A DNA stretch of 48,819 bases, from positions 1 through 48,819 of the forward strand of contig CAZUGA010000037.1 of NCBI GenBank assembly GCA_964619885.1, read 5' to 3'. A program made the position numbers and the translations under genes. Numbering within the stretch: the first letter of the stretch is position 1; each line of letters opens with the position of its first letter. Positions 1 to 11,132 of this stretch are shown here, piece by piece. The notes under the pieces were generated by a model. That model saw only the letters and a program-made list of their open reading frames with translations. It made no database searches and was not told the origin of the DNA. Source of the stretch: CAZUGA01 sp964619885 (lineage in GTDB: Bacteria > Pseudomonadota > Gammaproteobacteria > Methylococcales > UBA1147).

Positions 1-55
1 CGCGATGCCTTCTCGCTATATAGGCTTCCCAGTATGTCGAAGTCACGGATTCAGG
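1..55. mobile_element. End of a mobile element with CCTGAATCCGTG-type terminal repeat, running off the window
   Basis: Read on the minus strand, the element begins at 55 with CCTGAATCCGTGACTTC. This matches the terminal inverted repeat of the 167-bp element at 20589-20755, whose right end reads CCTGGATCCGTGACTTC. The flanking host sequence (56-60) is ATTAA, again an A/T-rich TTAA-type target. Only 55 bp are visible, so I cannot say whether this is a full insertion sequence or a short non-autonomous element. An IS1380-like origin is a guess from the CC start and the target preference. Confidence 0.6.
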
Positions 56-109
56 ATTAATATAATGACGTTCGTCCTCGACTATCAATATCTTCGGTTT
101 ATCGGGCAT
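1..109 (-). pseudogene. Response-regulator receiver N-terminus, interrupted by the element at 1-55
   Basis: An ATG at 109 lies 12 bp after the stop of the upstream hybrid kinase and is preceded by a GGAAG ribosome site. It opens a frame beginning MPDKPKILIVEDERHYIN, the classic first beta strand and acidic pocket (E11, D12) of a CheY-like receiver domain. After codon 18 the homology stops exactly where the mobile element begins. The frame then continues with element-encoded residues up to the window edge. The gene was presumably the cognate regulator of the BvgS-like kinase and is now probably disrupted. The rest may lie beyond the element, outside the window. Confidence 0.6.
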
Positions 110-121
110 AATCTTCCGTTC

Positions 122-3100
122 CTAGCTTTTATTTTGGGATGAATTCTCGGTAGCCAAGCTACTTAATACCGTCAGGGCATCATCAAAATCGTAATTTTCT
201 GCAAACTTTAAAATTCTATCCCTGGCAGGCGAAGACCGGAAAGAACGGATCAACTGTATAGCCCTCACGTCGCCTTCTATCAACAGTGTTTTTACTGCAT
301 CCAGCTGGTTAGAAGTGGCTAATTTCCCACCAACTGCTGTTTGATCGACCGATAAACTGGACATTACCGGAGCTAGACCTAAGCCATCAACTATATCAGT
401 CAACCCCTTGGACATTCGATCAAATATCAACTCGAGTTTCGCCTCATCCAAAGTATGCATTTCGTTATCTAGTATCTTGATATCAGCACACAAAGCTATT
501 GCGCCTAAATTTCCCGCTACGCCGTAAAGTGTATGAGTTATAGTCTTGGCGGCTTCTATGTCGTTCGCAGCGATAAAAGACTTTATCGTGTCTACATCTC
601 CGCCGTGGTCTTGGCAAAATTCGATAAGCAAACGCAAATATAATCGCTCGCCCCCACCGGTTCGAGTCAGGCCCGTAGCGTAATCGATGCCCGGGATAGT
701 GTCGGGCAACACCGATTGGTTGGCAGTATGAGTTGTATAAATTGAATTCGAATTGAGTGCTTCGGATGCCAAATCGAGATAGCGAGCCAACACAGCGTAT
801 AAATGATCTGGATCTATGGGTTTGGCCACATGGTCATTCATTCCCGCAGCAAGGGTTTTTTCCTGGTCGCGCTTCATCGCGTGTGCGGTCATAGCGACGA
901 CCGGAAGATCATCGAATTGCGATTGTTTACGAATTTGCCTGGTTGCTTCAAGACCGTCCATCTCAGGCATTTGAATATCCATCAGAACCAAATCAAATTC
1001 GTTTTTCCGTAACGCGTCTAACGCATGCAATCCATTGATTACAGTGTAAACCGTTAGACCAAATTGCTCCAACAATTCCTTCGCGACCTGTTGATTGATT
1101 GCGTTATCCTCCGCGACCAACACTCGGCCGGCAAAGCAAGGTCGCAAGCGCGTTTGTCCAGCTATTGTCGGGAACTGCGATGCAACCGGACCGATATGGA
1201 TAGCTTCAAAAATGGCACCCAGTAATTGCGAAGTACTTGCGGGTTTACTCAAAACAACGGAAAACAAATTTGCCACACCAGTTTGTATTGCTTTGGCTTT
1301 AGTCAAAGCGTTGCACATCGCTACGACCGGAATGCGCTGATTCGTTCCACCTCCATTCAGTTTTTTTGCGAGCTTAGCAACATCCATATCGGGCAGAGTC
1401 AGGTCCAATAATGCGACCTGAAAAGTAGACTTTTTTTCACCTAGTAAATCGATAGCTTGTTGCCCCGATAAGGCAGCAACAACCTCGTAGGAAAACGATT
1501 GTAGGGTTTTGCTCAATGCCCGACGCACTACCTTCTTTTCGTCAACGACTAGAATCTTCAACCCTTCAATATCCGAATCATTCGATCCGCGCATCGACTC
1601 ATCTACAGAAAGATCGAAGGGTAATTCAAATTTAAATTTACTGCCTTGACCCAAGGTACTTTGTGCGGAAATTTGCCCGCCCATCTTCTCCACTAGCTGT
1701 CGGCATATGCTCAATCCCAACCCGGTCCCACCATATTTTCGCGTCGTCGATCCATCAGCCTGCCTGAATGGTTCGAAAAGGTGGGCTAATTCCTCCCCGT
1801 CTATACCGACACCCGTATCGGTTACTAAAAACCTTAACCAGACCTGTTCAGCCGCTAAATCTTGCCGTTCAATATGTACAACAACCTCACCATTACTGGT
1901 AAATTTTACTGCATTGGATACTAGATTCGAGAGCACCTGACCTAGCCGTAACGGATCTCCATACAGATTATTCGGCACATCCGCAGATCGATAATAAATC
2001 AACTCCAAGTCTTTTTCGTCTGCGTTGATAAGGGCCAAATCGGCCATATTCTCCAACACTTGATCCAGGTTGAATTCGACTCGCTCGATATTCAATTTTC
2101 CCGCTTCAATTTTGGAAAAATCCAAAATATCGTTCACAACACTCAATAGTATCTGCGCGGACCCCTGGATCTTCTTGTTATAGTCGCTTTGCCTTGGACT
2201 GAGCTTGGTTTGCGATGCCAGGTAACTCATTCCGACAATGGCATTGAGTGGGGTCCGAATTTCATGACTCATATTCGCCAAAAACTCGCTTTTTGAACGA
2301 CTGGCTTGATCGGCAAGTCGCTTGGCCTGTTCAAGCCCCTGTTGTACGCTCTTCTGTTCGGATATATCTGTAACCACGACGCCTATATAGATCGGTTCAC
2401 CGTTTTTATCCTTGATCAAAAAGAAACTTTCTATCGTCGGTATTACCTTTCCGGTGGCGGTAATCACATCCAACTCTCCGGCCCATTGGCCTTGCAAAAT
2501 CGTTCGCGGAATAATCTTATGTTCGACCCGTTGGCTAATCTCCGGCGGGTAATAATCGGCAATTTTATCTCCATCCCTTTTGCTGTTGCTGGATTCTTCC
2601 AGCAATTCAGCAAGGCGCTTGTTACGATATTTGATGGTCGCATCCAAATCTGCGATGACGAAACCCTGTCCAGAAGTTTCGGCAAATCGCTGAAATACCA
2701 TTAAGCGTTCTTCCGCCGCTTTTTTATCGGTTATATCTTTTTGTGTACCTACCGCGCGCAATGGTTTTCCATCCTGGGATTGCGACACGACCGATCCTAT
2801 AGAATGAATTTGCCGGTATCCTCCATTCTTTACTCGCAATCGAAACTCATGCTCATAATTTGAACGTTTCTCGTGAATTGCCCGGTCGACGAATCCCACC
2901 GCCGTTTCTCTATCCTCAGGATGCAGCAAATGTTCCCAAGTCGAATGCCGAGCCTGCATTTCGTCGGGCTCGAAGCCCAACATCCTCATATAACCAGGAC
3001 TGAAATACACCTCGCCAGATTCGATATTCCAATCCCAAATACCTTCTGAAGAAGCATCCATTGCCAACCTGAACCGTTCTTCGCTGATGCTTAAAATATG

Positions 3101-4771
3101 ACGTTGACGTCGAATATGATTATTCCAAGCCAAACCGCACAACAAAATGAATGCGGCCCCAATAACAATTTTCCAAAACAACTCGTAATCAAGGCCTTGG
3201 GTACCCTCATAATCGATTGCCAACCAGTTCTTACGAATCGCCAATCGTTGCTTTTGACCGATGCCATCAAGCGCCTTTTGTAAAATTGGAATTAGCTCAG
3301 GCCAGTCTTTTCGAACGCCGATTCCAAGCTCAAACCCATGCTCGGTAATCGCCGCAACTTTGATATTATTAAAGCCCTGCTCCTGAATTAGATAGCTGCT
3401 TACGGCTAGACTCCCAACATAAGCATCGACTTTACCTTCGGATAGAGCCTTCAAGCTTTCGGGCGCAGATGGAAACGATTGTAAAACAATATCCGGATAT
3501 TGCTGTTCTATTGTTTCCTTAGTGACGTATCCCTCCTCAACCGCAACCCGCTTACCGATCAAATCTGAGATTTGACTGACATAACGCAAGTCCTCCAATG
3601 TGAAAATCGCAAACGGTAACTCAATATATGGCCGGGTAAAGTTTAGATAGGGCAGCCGATCCGGGGTTTTAGCGATTTCCGGCAATAGATCGACTTGCAA
3701 TCGTTTGGCACTTTGCAGCGCTTCATTCCAATCCGCCTTTAACACGTATTTAAAATCAGTTTTCAAAGCCTGGGCGATTAGCTGCATATATTCAGAAACC
3801 ATTCCCTGATATTTTCCCTCCTGGTCTGCGTATTCGATCGGAGGCCAATTAGGATCACCGCTGAACTTAATGATCGGGTGTTTATCCAGCCATGCCTGCT
3901 CGTTTCGGCTTAATTCTATATGCAACTCAGACCCATTGGTTTGCCCGATCCAGCGACGCTGTATCCGTTGTTTTTCATTCGGCGAAATAGAAGCGAGTAC
4001 TTTATTGATCGCCGGGATCAACGGAGCCAATTCTTTTCTAAGCGCGATTCGAAAATCCAGATCAGGCAATCCCGATAGACCTTTGGCGGTAATATCAGTG
4101 AACTGATATTTTTCAATTTGTAGCTGTGTTACCGCGCGGTTCCCAATGTAGGCGTCGGCTTTACTAAAACTAACCGCCTCCAGGGCGGCACGGGTATCCT
4201 CTACAACAATCAATTTAATTTTTGGATAAAACTCCCGTAGTTCTTGCTCGACGGAATAACCCTGCTCGACAGCGACACTAATTCTTGATTGATTTTTGAG
4301 ACGGCTAATCGGATGCGTTTTTTTGGCGAAGATGGATTTGTGACTATGAAAATACGGCGCGCTGAAAACCAAATATTGGCTTCTCAGTTCATTTTTTACG
4401 ATAGATCCGGCGGCATCCAGCTGGTTGTTACGCAGCATCGACTCTTTTTCAGCCCATGATGGTTTCCAGACTGGCTCGAATTCGATGCCCAAACGATCCG
4501 CTATGATATCAACGTAATCCGAGGTCAATCCACGATAGTTTCCGGTAGAATCTATAAAATCTATGGGGGCCCAATCAGCCTCGACTGCGAGACGTATTAC
4601 CGGGTATTTTTCTAATACCGCTTGCTCTTGCTCGGTCAATAACAGAGCCGGTCGACCCGCGAACACACTCGAAACAGTCACAATGGCGACTACTAGCGCG
4701 CCCACTAAATCCCGCATCAACAACGTTAATGGGTACCAATCTATCCCTGTGCGATGCGATTTATTCATCAC
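122..4771 (-). CDS. BvgS/EvgS-like hybrid sensor histidine kinase
   Basis: This 1549-residue inner-membrane sensor has an N-terminal signal/membrane segment (about 18-38) and two periplasmic SBP_bac_3 domains (about 48-275 and 292-520). A transmembrane helix (about 532-549) follows, then two PAS domains (about 565-685 and 692-805) and HisKA with H836 in MSHEIRTPLNAI. Next come an HATPase domain with DTGVGI and GGTGLGL, receiver 1 with D1123, receiver 2 with D1265, and a C-terminal Hpt domain with H1413. This is the full unorthodox phosphorelay of the BvgS/EvgS family with an extra receiver. All phospho-acceptors are present. The venus-flytrap domains suggest a small periplasmic ligand; its identity cannot be read. 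The downstream regulator gene (start at 109) appears broken by a mobile element, so the kinase may have lost its partner. ATG codons at 4771 and 4768 are both possible starts. Confidence 0.93.
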   Translation of the reverse strand: MMNKSHRTGIDWYPLTLLMRDLVGALVVAIVTVSSVFAGRPALLLTEQEQAVLEKYPVIRLAVEADWAPIDFIDSTGNYRGLTSDYVDIIADRLGIEFEPVWKPSWAEKESMLRNNQLDAAGSIVKNELRSQYLVFSAPYFHSHKSIFAKKTHPISRLKNQSRISVAVEQGYSVEQELREFYPKIKLIVVEDTRAALEAVSFSKADAYIGNRAVTQLQIEKYQFTDITAKGLSGLPDLDFRIALRKELAPLIPAINKVLASISPNEKQRIQRRWIGQTNGSELHIELSRNEQAWLDKHPIIKFSGDPNWPPIEYADQEGKYQGMVSEYMQLIAQALKTDFKYVLKADWNEALQSAKRLQVDLLPEIAKTPDRLPYLNFTRPYIELPFAIFTLEDLRYVSQISDLIGKRVAVEEGYVTKETIEQQYPDIVLQSFPSAPESLKALSEGKVDAYVGSLAVSSYLIQEQGFNNIKVAAITEHGFELGIGVRKDWPELIPILQKALDGIGQKQRLAIRKNWLAIDYEGTQGLDYELFWKIVIGAAFILLCGLAWNNHIRRQRHILSISEERFRLAMDASSEGIWDWNIESGEVYFSPGYMRMLGFEPDEMQARHSTWEHLLHPEDRETAVGFVDRAIHEKRSNYEHEFRLRVKNGGYRQIHSIGSVVSQSQDGKPLRAVGTQKDITDKKAAEERLMVFQRFAETSGQGFVIADLDATIKYRNKRLAELLEESSNSKRDGDKIADYYPPEISQRVEHKIIPRTILQGQWAGELDVITATGKVIPTIESFFLIKDKNGEPIYIGVVVTDISEQKSVQQGLEQAKRLADQASRSKSEFLANMSHEIRTPLNAIVGMSYLASQTKLSPRQSDYNKKIQGSAQILLSVVNDILDFSKIEAGKLNIERVEFNLDQVLENMADLALINADEKDLELIYYRSADVPNNLYGDPLRLGQVLSNLVSNAVKFTSNGEVVVHIERQDLAAEQVWLRFLVTDTGVGIDGEELAHLFEPFRQADGSTTRKYGGTGLGLSICRQLVEKMGGQISAQSTLGQGSKFKFELPFDLSVDESMRGSNDSDIEGLKILVVDEKKVVRRALSKTLQSFSYEVVAALSGQQAIDLLGEKKSTFQVALLDLTLPDMDVAKLAKKLNGGGTNQRIPVVAMCNALTKAKAIQTGVANLFSVVLSKPASTSQLLGAIFEAIHIGPVASQFPTIAGQTRLRPCFAGRVLVAEDNAINQQVAKELLEQFGLTVYTVINGLHALDALRKNEFDLVLMDIQMPEMDGLEATRQIRKQSQFDDLPVVAMTAHAMKRDQEKTLAAGMNDHVAKPIDPDHLYAVLARYLDLASEALNSNSIYTTHTANQSVLPDTIPGIDYATGLTRTGGGERLYLRLLIEFCQDHGGDVDTIKSFIAANDIEAAKTITHTLYGVAGNLGAIALCADIKILDNEMHTLDEAKLELIFDRMSKGLTDIVDGLGLAPVMSSLSVDQTAVGGKLATSNQLDAVKTLLIEGDVRAIQLIRSFRSSPARDRILKFAENYDFDDALTVLSSLATENSSQNKS

Positions 4772-4861
4772 AACAGATATGGTTTGACTTTCACTTGTCT
4801 ACACCCACCCGCGACTCCGTTACGGTACCATGATGCTGACTTTAGCCTACACTGTAATAAT

Positions 4862-7734
4862 CTATTGCAGCAAACCCGGCCGACCTAATTCATAGCCTTG
4901 CGCATAATCCACACCCAACGCTTTGATTCTGTCAAGAATCGCATCGTTTTCGACAAATTCCGCGATGGTTTTTTTCCCCATGACATGACCAATCTCATTG
5001 ATCGATTTGACCATAGCCAAGTCAATCGGGTCGTCGATGATATCCCGCACAAACATCCCGTCAATTTTTAAATAATCGACCGGTAAATTTTTTAAATAGG
5101 CAAACGACGACAAACCGCTTCCGAAGTCATCCAAAGAGAATCGACAGCCCAACGATTTAAGTCTATGGATAAACCCCGTCGCATCTGAAAGATTCGATAT
5201 TGCAGCCGTTTCCGTTATTTCGAAGCATACCTTCGCAAACGGAACAGCGGTTTTTTCGAACATCTGTAGAATATATTCCAAATAACGTCGATCACCCAAG
5301 CTAAAACCGGACAGATTGATTGAACAAGCAGGTCGCGACGTGGCAGGACACGAAGCCAGCCAATACAAAGCTGAGCTAATAACCCATCGATCGATTTTAC
5401 CCGACAAACCATAGCGCTCTGCCGCAGGCAGGAAAGCACCAGGTGTGATCATTTCCCCACGTTCCCCCATCATGCGTAACAGCAATTCGCAATGAGCTTC
5501 CTCATTCTGAATAGGATTTAATGGTATAATCGGTTGTGAAAATAACCTAAATCGATTCTCATTCAACGCATTATGTATTCTGGAAACCCAATACATTTCT
5601 CCGCTACGCCTGGCGACAGCCGCGTCATTTTCACGGTACACGTGAACCCTATTGCGCCCGGCATCTTTAGCTTCATAACAGGCAGCGTCCGCCCGCTTGA
5701 GTAAATCCGCGCTATTTTCAGAACTCGACGATATGGCGACCACACCGATACTTGCCCCAACATTGTAGCTTTTGTCTTCCCACGGAAATTGAAACTGGCC
5801 AACCGCGTGTAGGATGACATCGGCGGCTCTAACCGCTTGCTCCAATGAACAATGCTCCATCAATATCGCAAACTCGTCTCCGCCCATCCTGGCGACGGAA
5901 TCGCGTTTTCTAATACTCTTCTTTAAAATCCCGCTCAGCTGACGCAGTAGTTCATCACCGGCAAAGTGACCTGCGGTATCGTTGATAGCTTTAAATTGGT
6001 CCAGATCCAGATAACACAAAGCATGTCCCGTGTTATCTTTCGTGCGCTATCCACCACGCGCATCAAGCGCTTTTCAAACTCATGCCGATTTAACAATCCG
6101 GTGAGCGTATCGTGCTTGGCATGGTACGCCAGCTTTTGAGATATCTTTCTCGCCTGGGTGATATCCTGCTGAATTTCGATAAAATGGGTAATGAAACCTT
6201 GTTCATTCTTGATCGGAGACACCGACATCTGCGCCCAGTAAAATCTACCGTTTTTCTTTTTGTTTTGGATTTCGCCACGCCAAACCTTCCCAGAAGCGAT
6301 ACTCTGCAATATGTCTTCGTGCACATCCGGATCGCGGGTCCCGGACTCCAAAATTGCCGAGCGTTTGCCAATCACATCCTCTTCGTCATACCCGGTAATC
6401 GCGGAATAGGTCGGATTGATATACTCAATGATCCGTTGGGTGTCGGTAATCAGAATTGCATTGGGACTGTGTTCTACCGCACGGGATAGTTTGCGCAATT
6501 GTTCATCGGCTTGTTTTCGGCTCGTGATATCTTTGGTGACCATCACATAACCCACCGGCCTTTTTTCTGCATCCTGCATTTCGGTGATACGCACTTCCAG
6601 ATAACGCAAATCGCCCAATTTCGAACTTTGCATTACGAAATCGGCGACACCGGTTTCGCGGGCCTGAGTCAAATATTGGCCTATTTGGTCAGCATCCAAC
6701 TCCCCTAAACCCATAATCCAATCTAGTGTAACTTCGACAGGATTACGCTCTTCCAACGTAAATAGATGGGCCATCGCCTGATTACGATAAACGATGCGTC
6801 CATCAATATCGGCGGCCATGATTGCCAAATCTGTTATAGACTGCAAAATGTTCTCCAGCACAACCCCTTTATGGGCGAGCTGTCGTTCGGCCCACTGCAA
6901 TTCGTCGGCCTGCTGAACGATGATGCCCTTGTAATAATCAAAAAATTTCCGACTCAATCCCTTGAGTATATCGTGTTGTGTAATTAGGCCTTTTATTTTG
7001 CCGTCTGCGCCGGTCACTACCAAACGCCGGATACCAAGATTGTTCATCACCTCGGAGGCATGGCCCGCAGAATTTCGGATGGGATATGTGCGGACCGGCG
7101 ATGCCATGACCTCACGCAACGGCAATGTCGACATTTTTTTTCGTTGCTGAACCATGACGACTATATCGCGTTCGGTAATAATTCCACCGGGCATTCCATC
7201 GACCTCGACTACGGCGCAATCTGTTCCTGATTCGTACATCAATGCCACGGCATCAGCCACATTGTCGTCCGGGCGCAAGGTAATCACGTCCGTAGTCATA
7301 ATATCGATGGTCTGCTTTAATCCAACGAAATATTCGAAACCAAGATTTTTTCTGATTTCATTCTCACTCACCGAGCCAACTAAATTTCCGTCTTGATCGA
7401 CCACCACTAAATGTCTGATCTCATGATCGATCAATAATTGATAAGCATCATGAAAATCCATCGTCAATGGCGCCTTGATGACCGGTGAACTCATCTGCTG
7501 GTTTATCGAGAATTCTTCCGGATTAAGATTGTTGTAGGCGATACGAACGATATCCCGCTCGGTCAAAATACCAATCGGTTTATTTTGTTCTGCGACAATT
7601 ATCGAACTGATTCCTTGTTGCTGCATCAGATCGATGGCATCCGACAACGATCTCTCTAGGGATACAATACAGGTTTCACTCGATATGATATCTCCGAGCG
7701 GTTTGGCATATTCGCGGTATATTGATGTACTCAT
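4862..7734 (-). pseudogene. CBS(x4)-PAS-PAS-GGDEF-EAL cyclic-di-GMP enzyme with a -1 frameshift
   Basis: Two overlapping frames together encode one protein of about 957 residues if one base is restored. Four CBS motifs (about 15-260), a helical linker, PAS 1 (about 285-405) and PAS 2 (about 412-525) are followed by the start of a GGDEF domain (HDTLTGLLNRHEFEKRL). At about 6037 the frame breaks. Adding one G there (AAAG-ATAAC to AAAGGATAAC) rejoins it to CYLDLDQFKAIND. The downstream part keeps an intact GGDEF motif (RMGGDEFAIL) and an EAL domain whose signature reads ELL, but with DDFGSG, KIDG and QGY intact. The family makes and/or degrades cyclic di-GMP; CBS domains usually sense adenylates. 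The break may be a true recent mutation or a sequencing error. If real, the upstream half would be a sensor without output. Without the shift this is an ordinary intact gene. Confidence 0.88.
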
Positions 7735-8030
7735 CGAAGCAGATCGTTCTCAAACAGCCTTTGGACACTCATTTTGTCTGAAATGAAACACTGTCGCGCA
7801 TTCTCCCCAATAATCTGTATCCAGTTTCCAGCTTGGACAGTAAATTCCATTGAATATCGAGGTATGTTCAATCATCTTAGCCTCTGGCGAGATATTGGGA
7901 TTAGAGAATACAACGATGTAATTTTTTTGAACTGAAGGGAGCGTATGATTATTATTGAACTACTGTTGTAGGTCAATCGAATCTCGTTGCTAGGATGCTT
8001 TTTGTGATAGATCTATCAATACACTAACCA
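7735..8030. other. Intergenic stretch between dnaE2 and the CBS/GGDEF gene
   Basis: There is no convincing reading frame, RNA gene or strong terminator here. It must carry the promoter of the CBS/GGDEF gene, but I do not see a clear -35/-10 pair. Confidence 0.4.
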
Positions 8031-11000
8031 CTAGTGAAAATCCCGGGCTTTTATGTTCAGCTTATCCAAACCGGCTGAATAATCCTGAATTTTTCCAACA
8101 ACGACATGCACAACATCGTATTTTTTCTGCACGATCCCGGTAACCAACATAAGCTTCGCCGATAATAGTGGGATACGCTGGGCTTCGGCTATTTTGGGCC
8201 AGACAATTAGATTTGCCAAGCCCGTTTCATCCTCCAGGGTTACAAAAATCACCCCGGATGCGGTACCGGGACGCTGCCGGTTAATCACCAATCCGGCAAC
8301 CTTTACAATAGAACCATTACGGCGGTCACAAATTCGCTCGGCTGTACATACACCGCGCTTGAACAAAGTTTGCCGTAACAGTGAAACCGGGTGGCACCTA
8401 AGCGATAAACCGGTCGTTCGATAATCCGCGATAACATTTTCCGATTCGGATAACTTGGCGATCAACGGTAGCGCCTCATTGAAACGCGGTTGACCAAACA
8501 ACGGCAATTCCTTCTCTATTCCAGCCACCTGCCAGTGCGCCAGATGTCGATCACTGCTCAACGCCGCTAATGCTCCGCCGGCGGCCAAGACCTCCAATGC
8601 CTCGCGACCAATCCGGCATCGCTCGGCAATATCCTGTACCGAAACGAAGGATTTGACAGCACACTGCGCAACAATTCGATCGGCAACCGCTCGCTTTAAC
8701 CCTTTGATCCGATGCAAGCCTAAACGGATGGCAGGTTGTTGATCGTTTGCCTGTATTTCCAAATGACTTTCCCAGCGGCTATGGCAAACATCCACCGGGC
8801 ATATCCCTACACCGTGCCGGCGTGCATCCTGGACCAACTGTGCCGGCGCGTAAAAACCCATGGGCTGGCTGTTGAGTAATGCGCAGGTGAACGCGGCGGG
8901 CTCATGGCATTTGAGCCAACTCGACACATAACTCAGCAATGCGAAGCTGGCGGCATGGGATTCAGGAAAACCATAACTGCCAAATCCCTTGATTTGTTCG
9001 AAGATGCGCTCGGCAAACGCATTATCGTATCCCCTTTCAAGCATGCCTTGCTTAAGCCGTTGTTCGAACGGTTCTAAGCCGCCTCGTTTTTTCCAAGCCG
9101 CCATACTGCGCCGCAATTGATCTGCTTCACCCGCTGTAAAACCCGCTGCCACCACCGCAATTTGCATCACTTGTTCCTGGAAAATCGGCACACCCAGAGT
9201 CCGCTTTAACACACTTTTCAGTGCCTCGCTTGGATATTCCACAGATTCGGGATGATTTCGGCGATGCAGATAAGGATGTACCATATCGCCCGCGATAGGT
9301 CCCGGACGAACGATTGCCACTTCGATCACCAGATCATAATATTTGGTCGGTTTCAACCGCGGCAACATGGACATCTGCGCGCGGGATTCGATCTGGAATA
9401 CGCCAATCGTATCGGCGCATTGAATCATTTCATAGGTCGCCGGATCCTCGGCTGGCACAGTGGCCAACTCCAATAACCGACCGCTATAAGCTTCGATCAG
9501 TTCAAAACATTTGCGGATCGCGGTAAGCATACCCAGGGCCAGAATATCAACCTTAATCAACCCCAAAGTCGCCAGATCGTCCTTATCCCATTGTATTACG
9601 GTACGTTCAGCCATCCTGGCGTTTTCAACCGGCACCAAACACGCCAATTCATCGCGGGCAATGACAAAACCGCCAGTATGCTGCGACAAATGTCGGGGAA
9701 AACCCAATATTTGACTCGTCAACAGCATTAGCTGCTTGATTTTCGGATTGTTAGGGTCAAATCCGGCCTGCGATAAACGTTGCACCATATCCACCGGTTT
9801 ATCCCAAAAATAAAGCTGGCCGTTGATACGCTCTATTTGGTCCAGGCTCAAACCCAAGGCTTTACCTACATCCCGCACCGCGCTACGCCAACGGTAAGTA
9901 ATCACTGTCGCCGCGATCGCGGCTCGATGACGCCCGTAACGTTGATAGATATATTGAATCACCTCTTCCCGGCGATCGTGCTCAAAATCGACATCGATAT
10001 CGGGGGGTTCGTTACGCTCACGCGAAATAAATCGTTCCATCAATAAATTTATACGCGACGGGTCTACCGCGGTAATACCCAGGCAATAACAGACCGCCGA
10101 ATTCGCCGCCGAACCGCGCCCCTGGCACAAGATCCCGCGGCTTCTGGCAAATCGTACGATATCAAAAACGGTCAGGAAATAAGCCTCGTACTCCAGTTCG
10201 GCGATTAAGGCCAGTTCGTGCTCGATTAATTCTGTGACTTTATCAGGTATGCCCTGCGGCCAATGCCGTTCAGCACCCAGGTAAGTTTGCTCTCGCAACC
10301 AGGTCACCGGCGTATGGCCTTGCGGCACAATTTCATCCGGATATTCGTAGCGTAACTCATCCAAGGAGAACGTCGCCATCGCCGCGATGCGCTGAGTTTC
10401 ATCGAGCAACGCCTTGGGATACAACTTCGCTAATACTGTAAGCGGCCGCAAATGCCGTTCACCATTCGGAAATAATGCATAGCCCAATGCAGATAAGGGC
10501 TTCCCCAATCGAATCGCGGTTAATGTATCCTGTAACGCCCGGCGGCCACGGCGGTGCATGTGCACACCGCCGGCAGCAACCAAGGGTATACCGGTTTGCC
10601 TACAAAGCTTTTCCATTCTTTGCATTTCGATCGCATCATCAGCACTGTAGTGCAGCTCAACCGCGATCCATACCTTCGCGGCAAACAAATCTTTGAGCCA
10701 TTCAGCATCATCCATAGAATCCTCAGGGCCGGGCAACCACAAGGCGATACAACCTGTCGGTGTGTATGCTTCCAAATCCTCCCGTGTCAAACAATACTGG
10801 CCTTTTTTAACCATACTGCGGGCTCGTGTAATCAAACGGGACAAGCGACCGTAACTCTCTCTATCCAAAGCCAATAACACCAAGCGCATACCATTATTGA
10901 ATTGAAACTCACTACCAACGATCAGCTTTAACCCATGCTGTTTTGCCGCTGAATGCGCGCGTACCAATCCAGCAAAAGAGCACTCGTCGGTGATCGCCAA

Positions 11001-11126
11001 AGCGCTGTAGCCCAACTCCGCCGCACGCGCGACCAATTCTTCCGGATGCGATGCCCCTCGAAGAAAACTAAAGTTACTCAGGCAGTGGAGCTCGGCATAT
11101 TCTGGACAGACCATGGGAAACACCAC
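8031..11126 (-). CDS. dnaE2: Error-prone DNA polymerase III alpha subunit DnaE2 (ImuC)
   Basis: The protein has 1031 residues, the usual DnaE2 length and shorter than replicative DnaE. It carries an N-terminal PHP domain (YAELHCLSNFSFLRGAS, ITDECSFAG), then the C-family polymerase core. Catalytic aspartates lie in PDIDVDFEH (D378, D380) and in IKVDILALG (D527). A helix-hairpin-helix region and a C-terminal OB fold (KVAGLVINRQRPGTASG) follow. DnaE2 extends damaged templates in the SOS mutasome together with ImuA and ImuB, whose genes lie directly upstream. The imuB stop is 6 bp before this start. The first start is GTG at 11126; an ATG four codons later (11114) is an equally good start, and neither has a clear ribosome site, which suggests translational coupling to imuB. 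Confidence 0.96.
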   Translation of the reverse strand: MVFPMVCPEYAELHCLSNFSFLRGASHPEELVARAAELGYSALAITDECSFAGLVRAHSAAKQHGLKLIVGSEFQFNNGMRLVLLALDRESYGRLSRLITRARSMVKKGQYCLTREDLEAYTPTGCIALWLPGPEDSMDDAEWLKDLFAAKVWIAVELHYSADDAIEMQRMEKLCRQTGIPLVAAGGVHMHRRGRRALQDTLTAIRLGKPLSALGYALFPNGERHLRPLTVLAKLYPKALLDETQRIAAMATFSLDELRYEYPDEIVPQGHTPVTWLREQTYLGAERHWPQGIPDKVTELIEHELALIAELEYEAYFLTVFDIVRFARSRGILCQGRGSAANSAVCYCLGITAVDPSRINLLMERFISRERNEPPDIDVDFEHDRREEVIQYIYQRYGRHRAAIAATVITYRWRSAVRDVGKALGLSLDQIERINGQLYFWDKPVDMVQRLSQAGFDPNNPKIKQLMLLTSQILGFPRHLSQHTGGFVIARDELACLVPVENARMAERTVIQWDKDDLATLGLIKVDILALGMLTAIRKCFELIEAYSGRLLELATVPAEDPATYEMIQCADTIGVFQIESRAQMSMLPRLKPTKYYDLVIEVAIVRPGPIAGDMVHPYLHRRNHPESVEYPSEALKSVLKRTLGVPIFQEQVMQIAVVAAGFTAGEADQLRRSMAAWKKRGGLEPFEQRLKQGMLERGYDNAFAERIFEQIKGFGSYGFPESHAASFALLSYVSSWLKCHEPAAFTCALLNSQPMGFYAPAQLVQDARRHGVGICPVDVCHSRWESHLEIQANDQQPAIRLGLHRIKGLKRAVADRIVAQCAVKSFVSVQDIAERCRIGREALEVLAAGGALAALSSDRHLAHWQVAGIEKELPLFGQPRFNEALPLIAKLSESENVIADYRTTGLSLRCHPVSLLRQTLFKRGVCTAERICDRRNGSIVKVAGLVINRQRPGTASGVIFVTLEDETGLANLIVWPKIAEAQRIPLLSAKLMLVTGIVQKKYDVVHVVVGKIQDYSAGLDKLNIKARDFH

Positions 11127-11132
11127 TATTCA

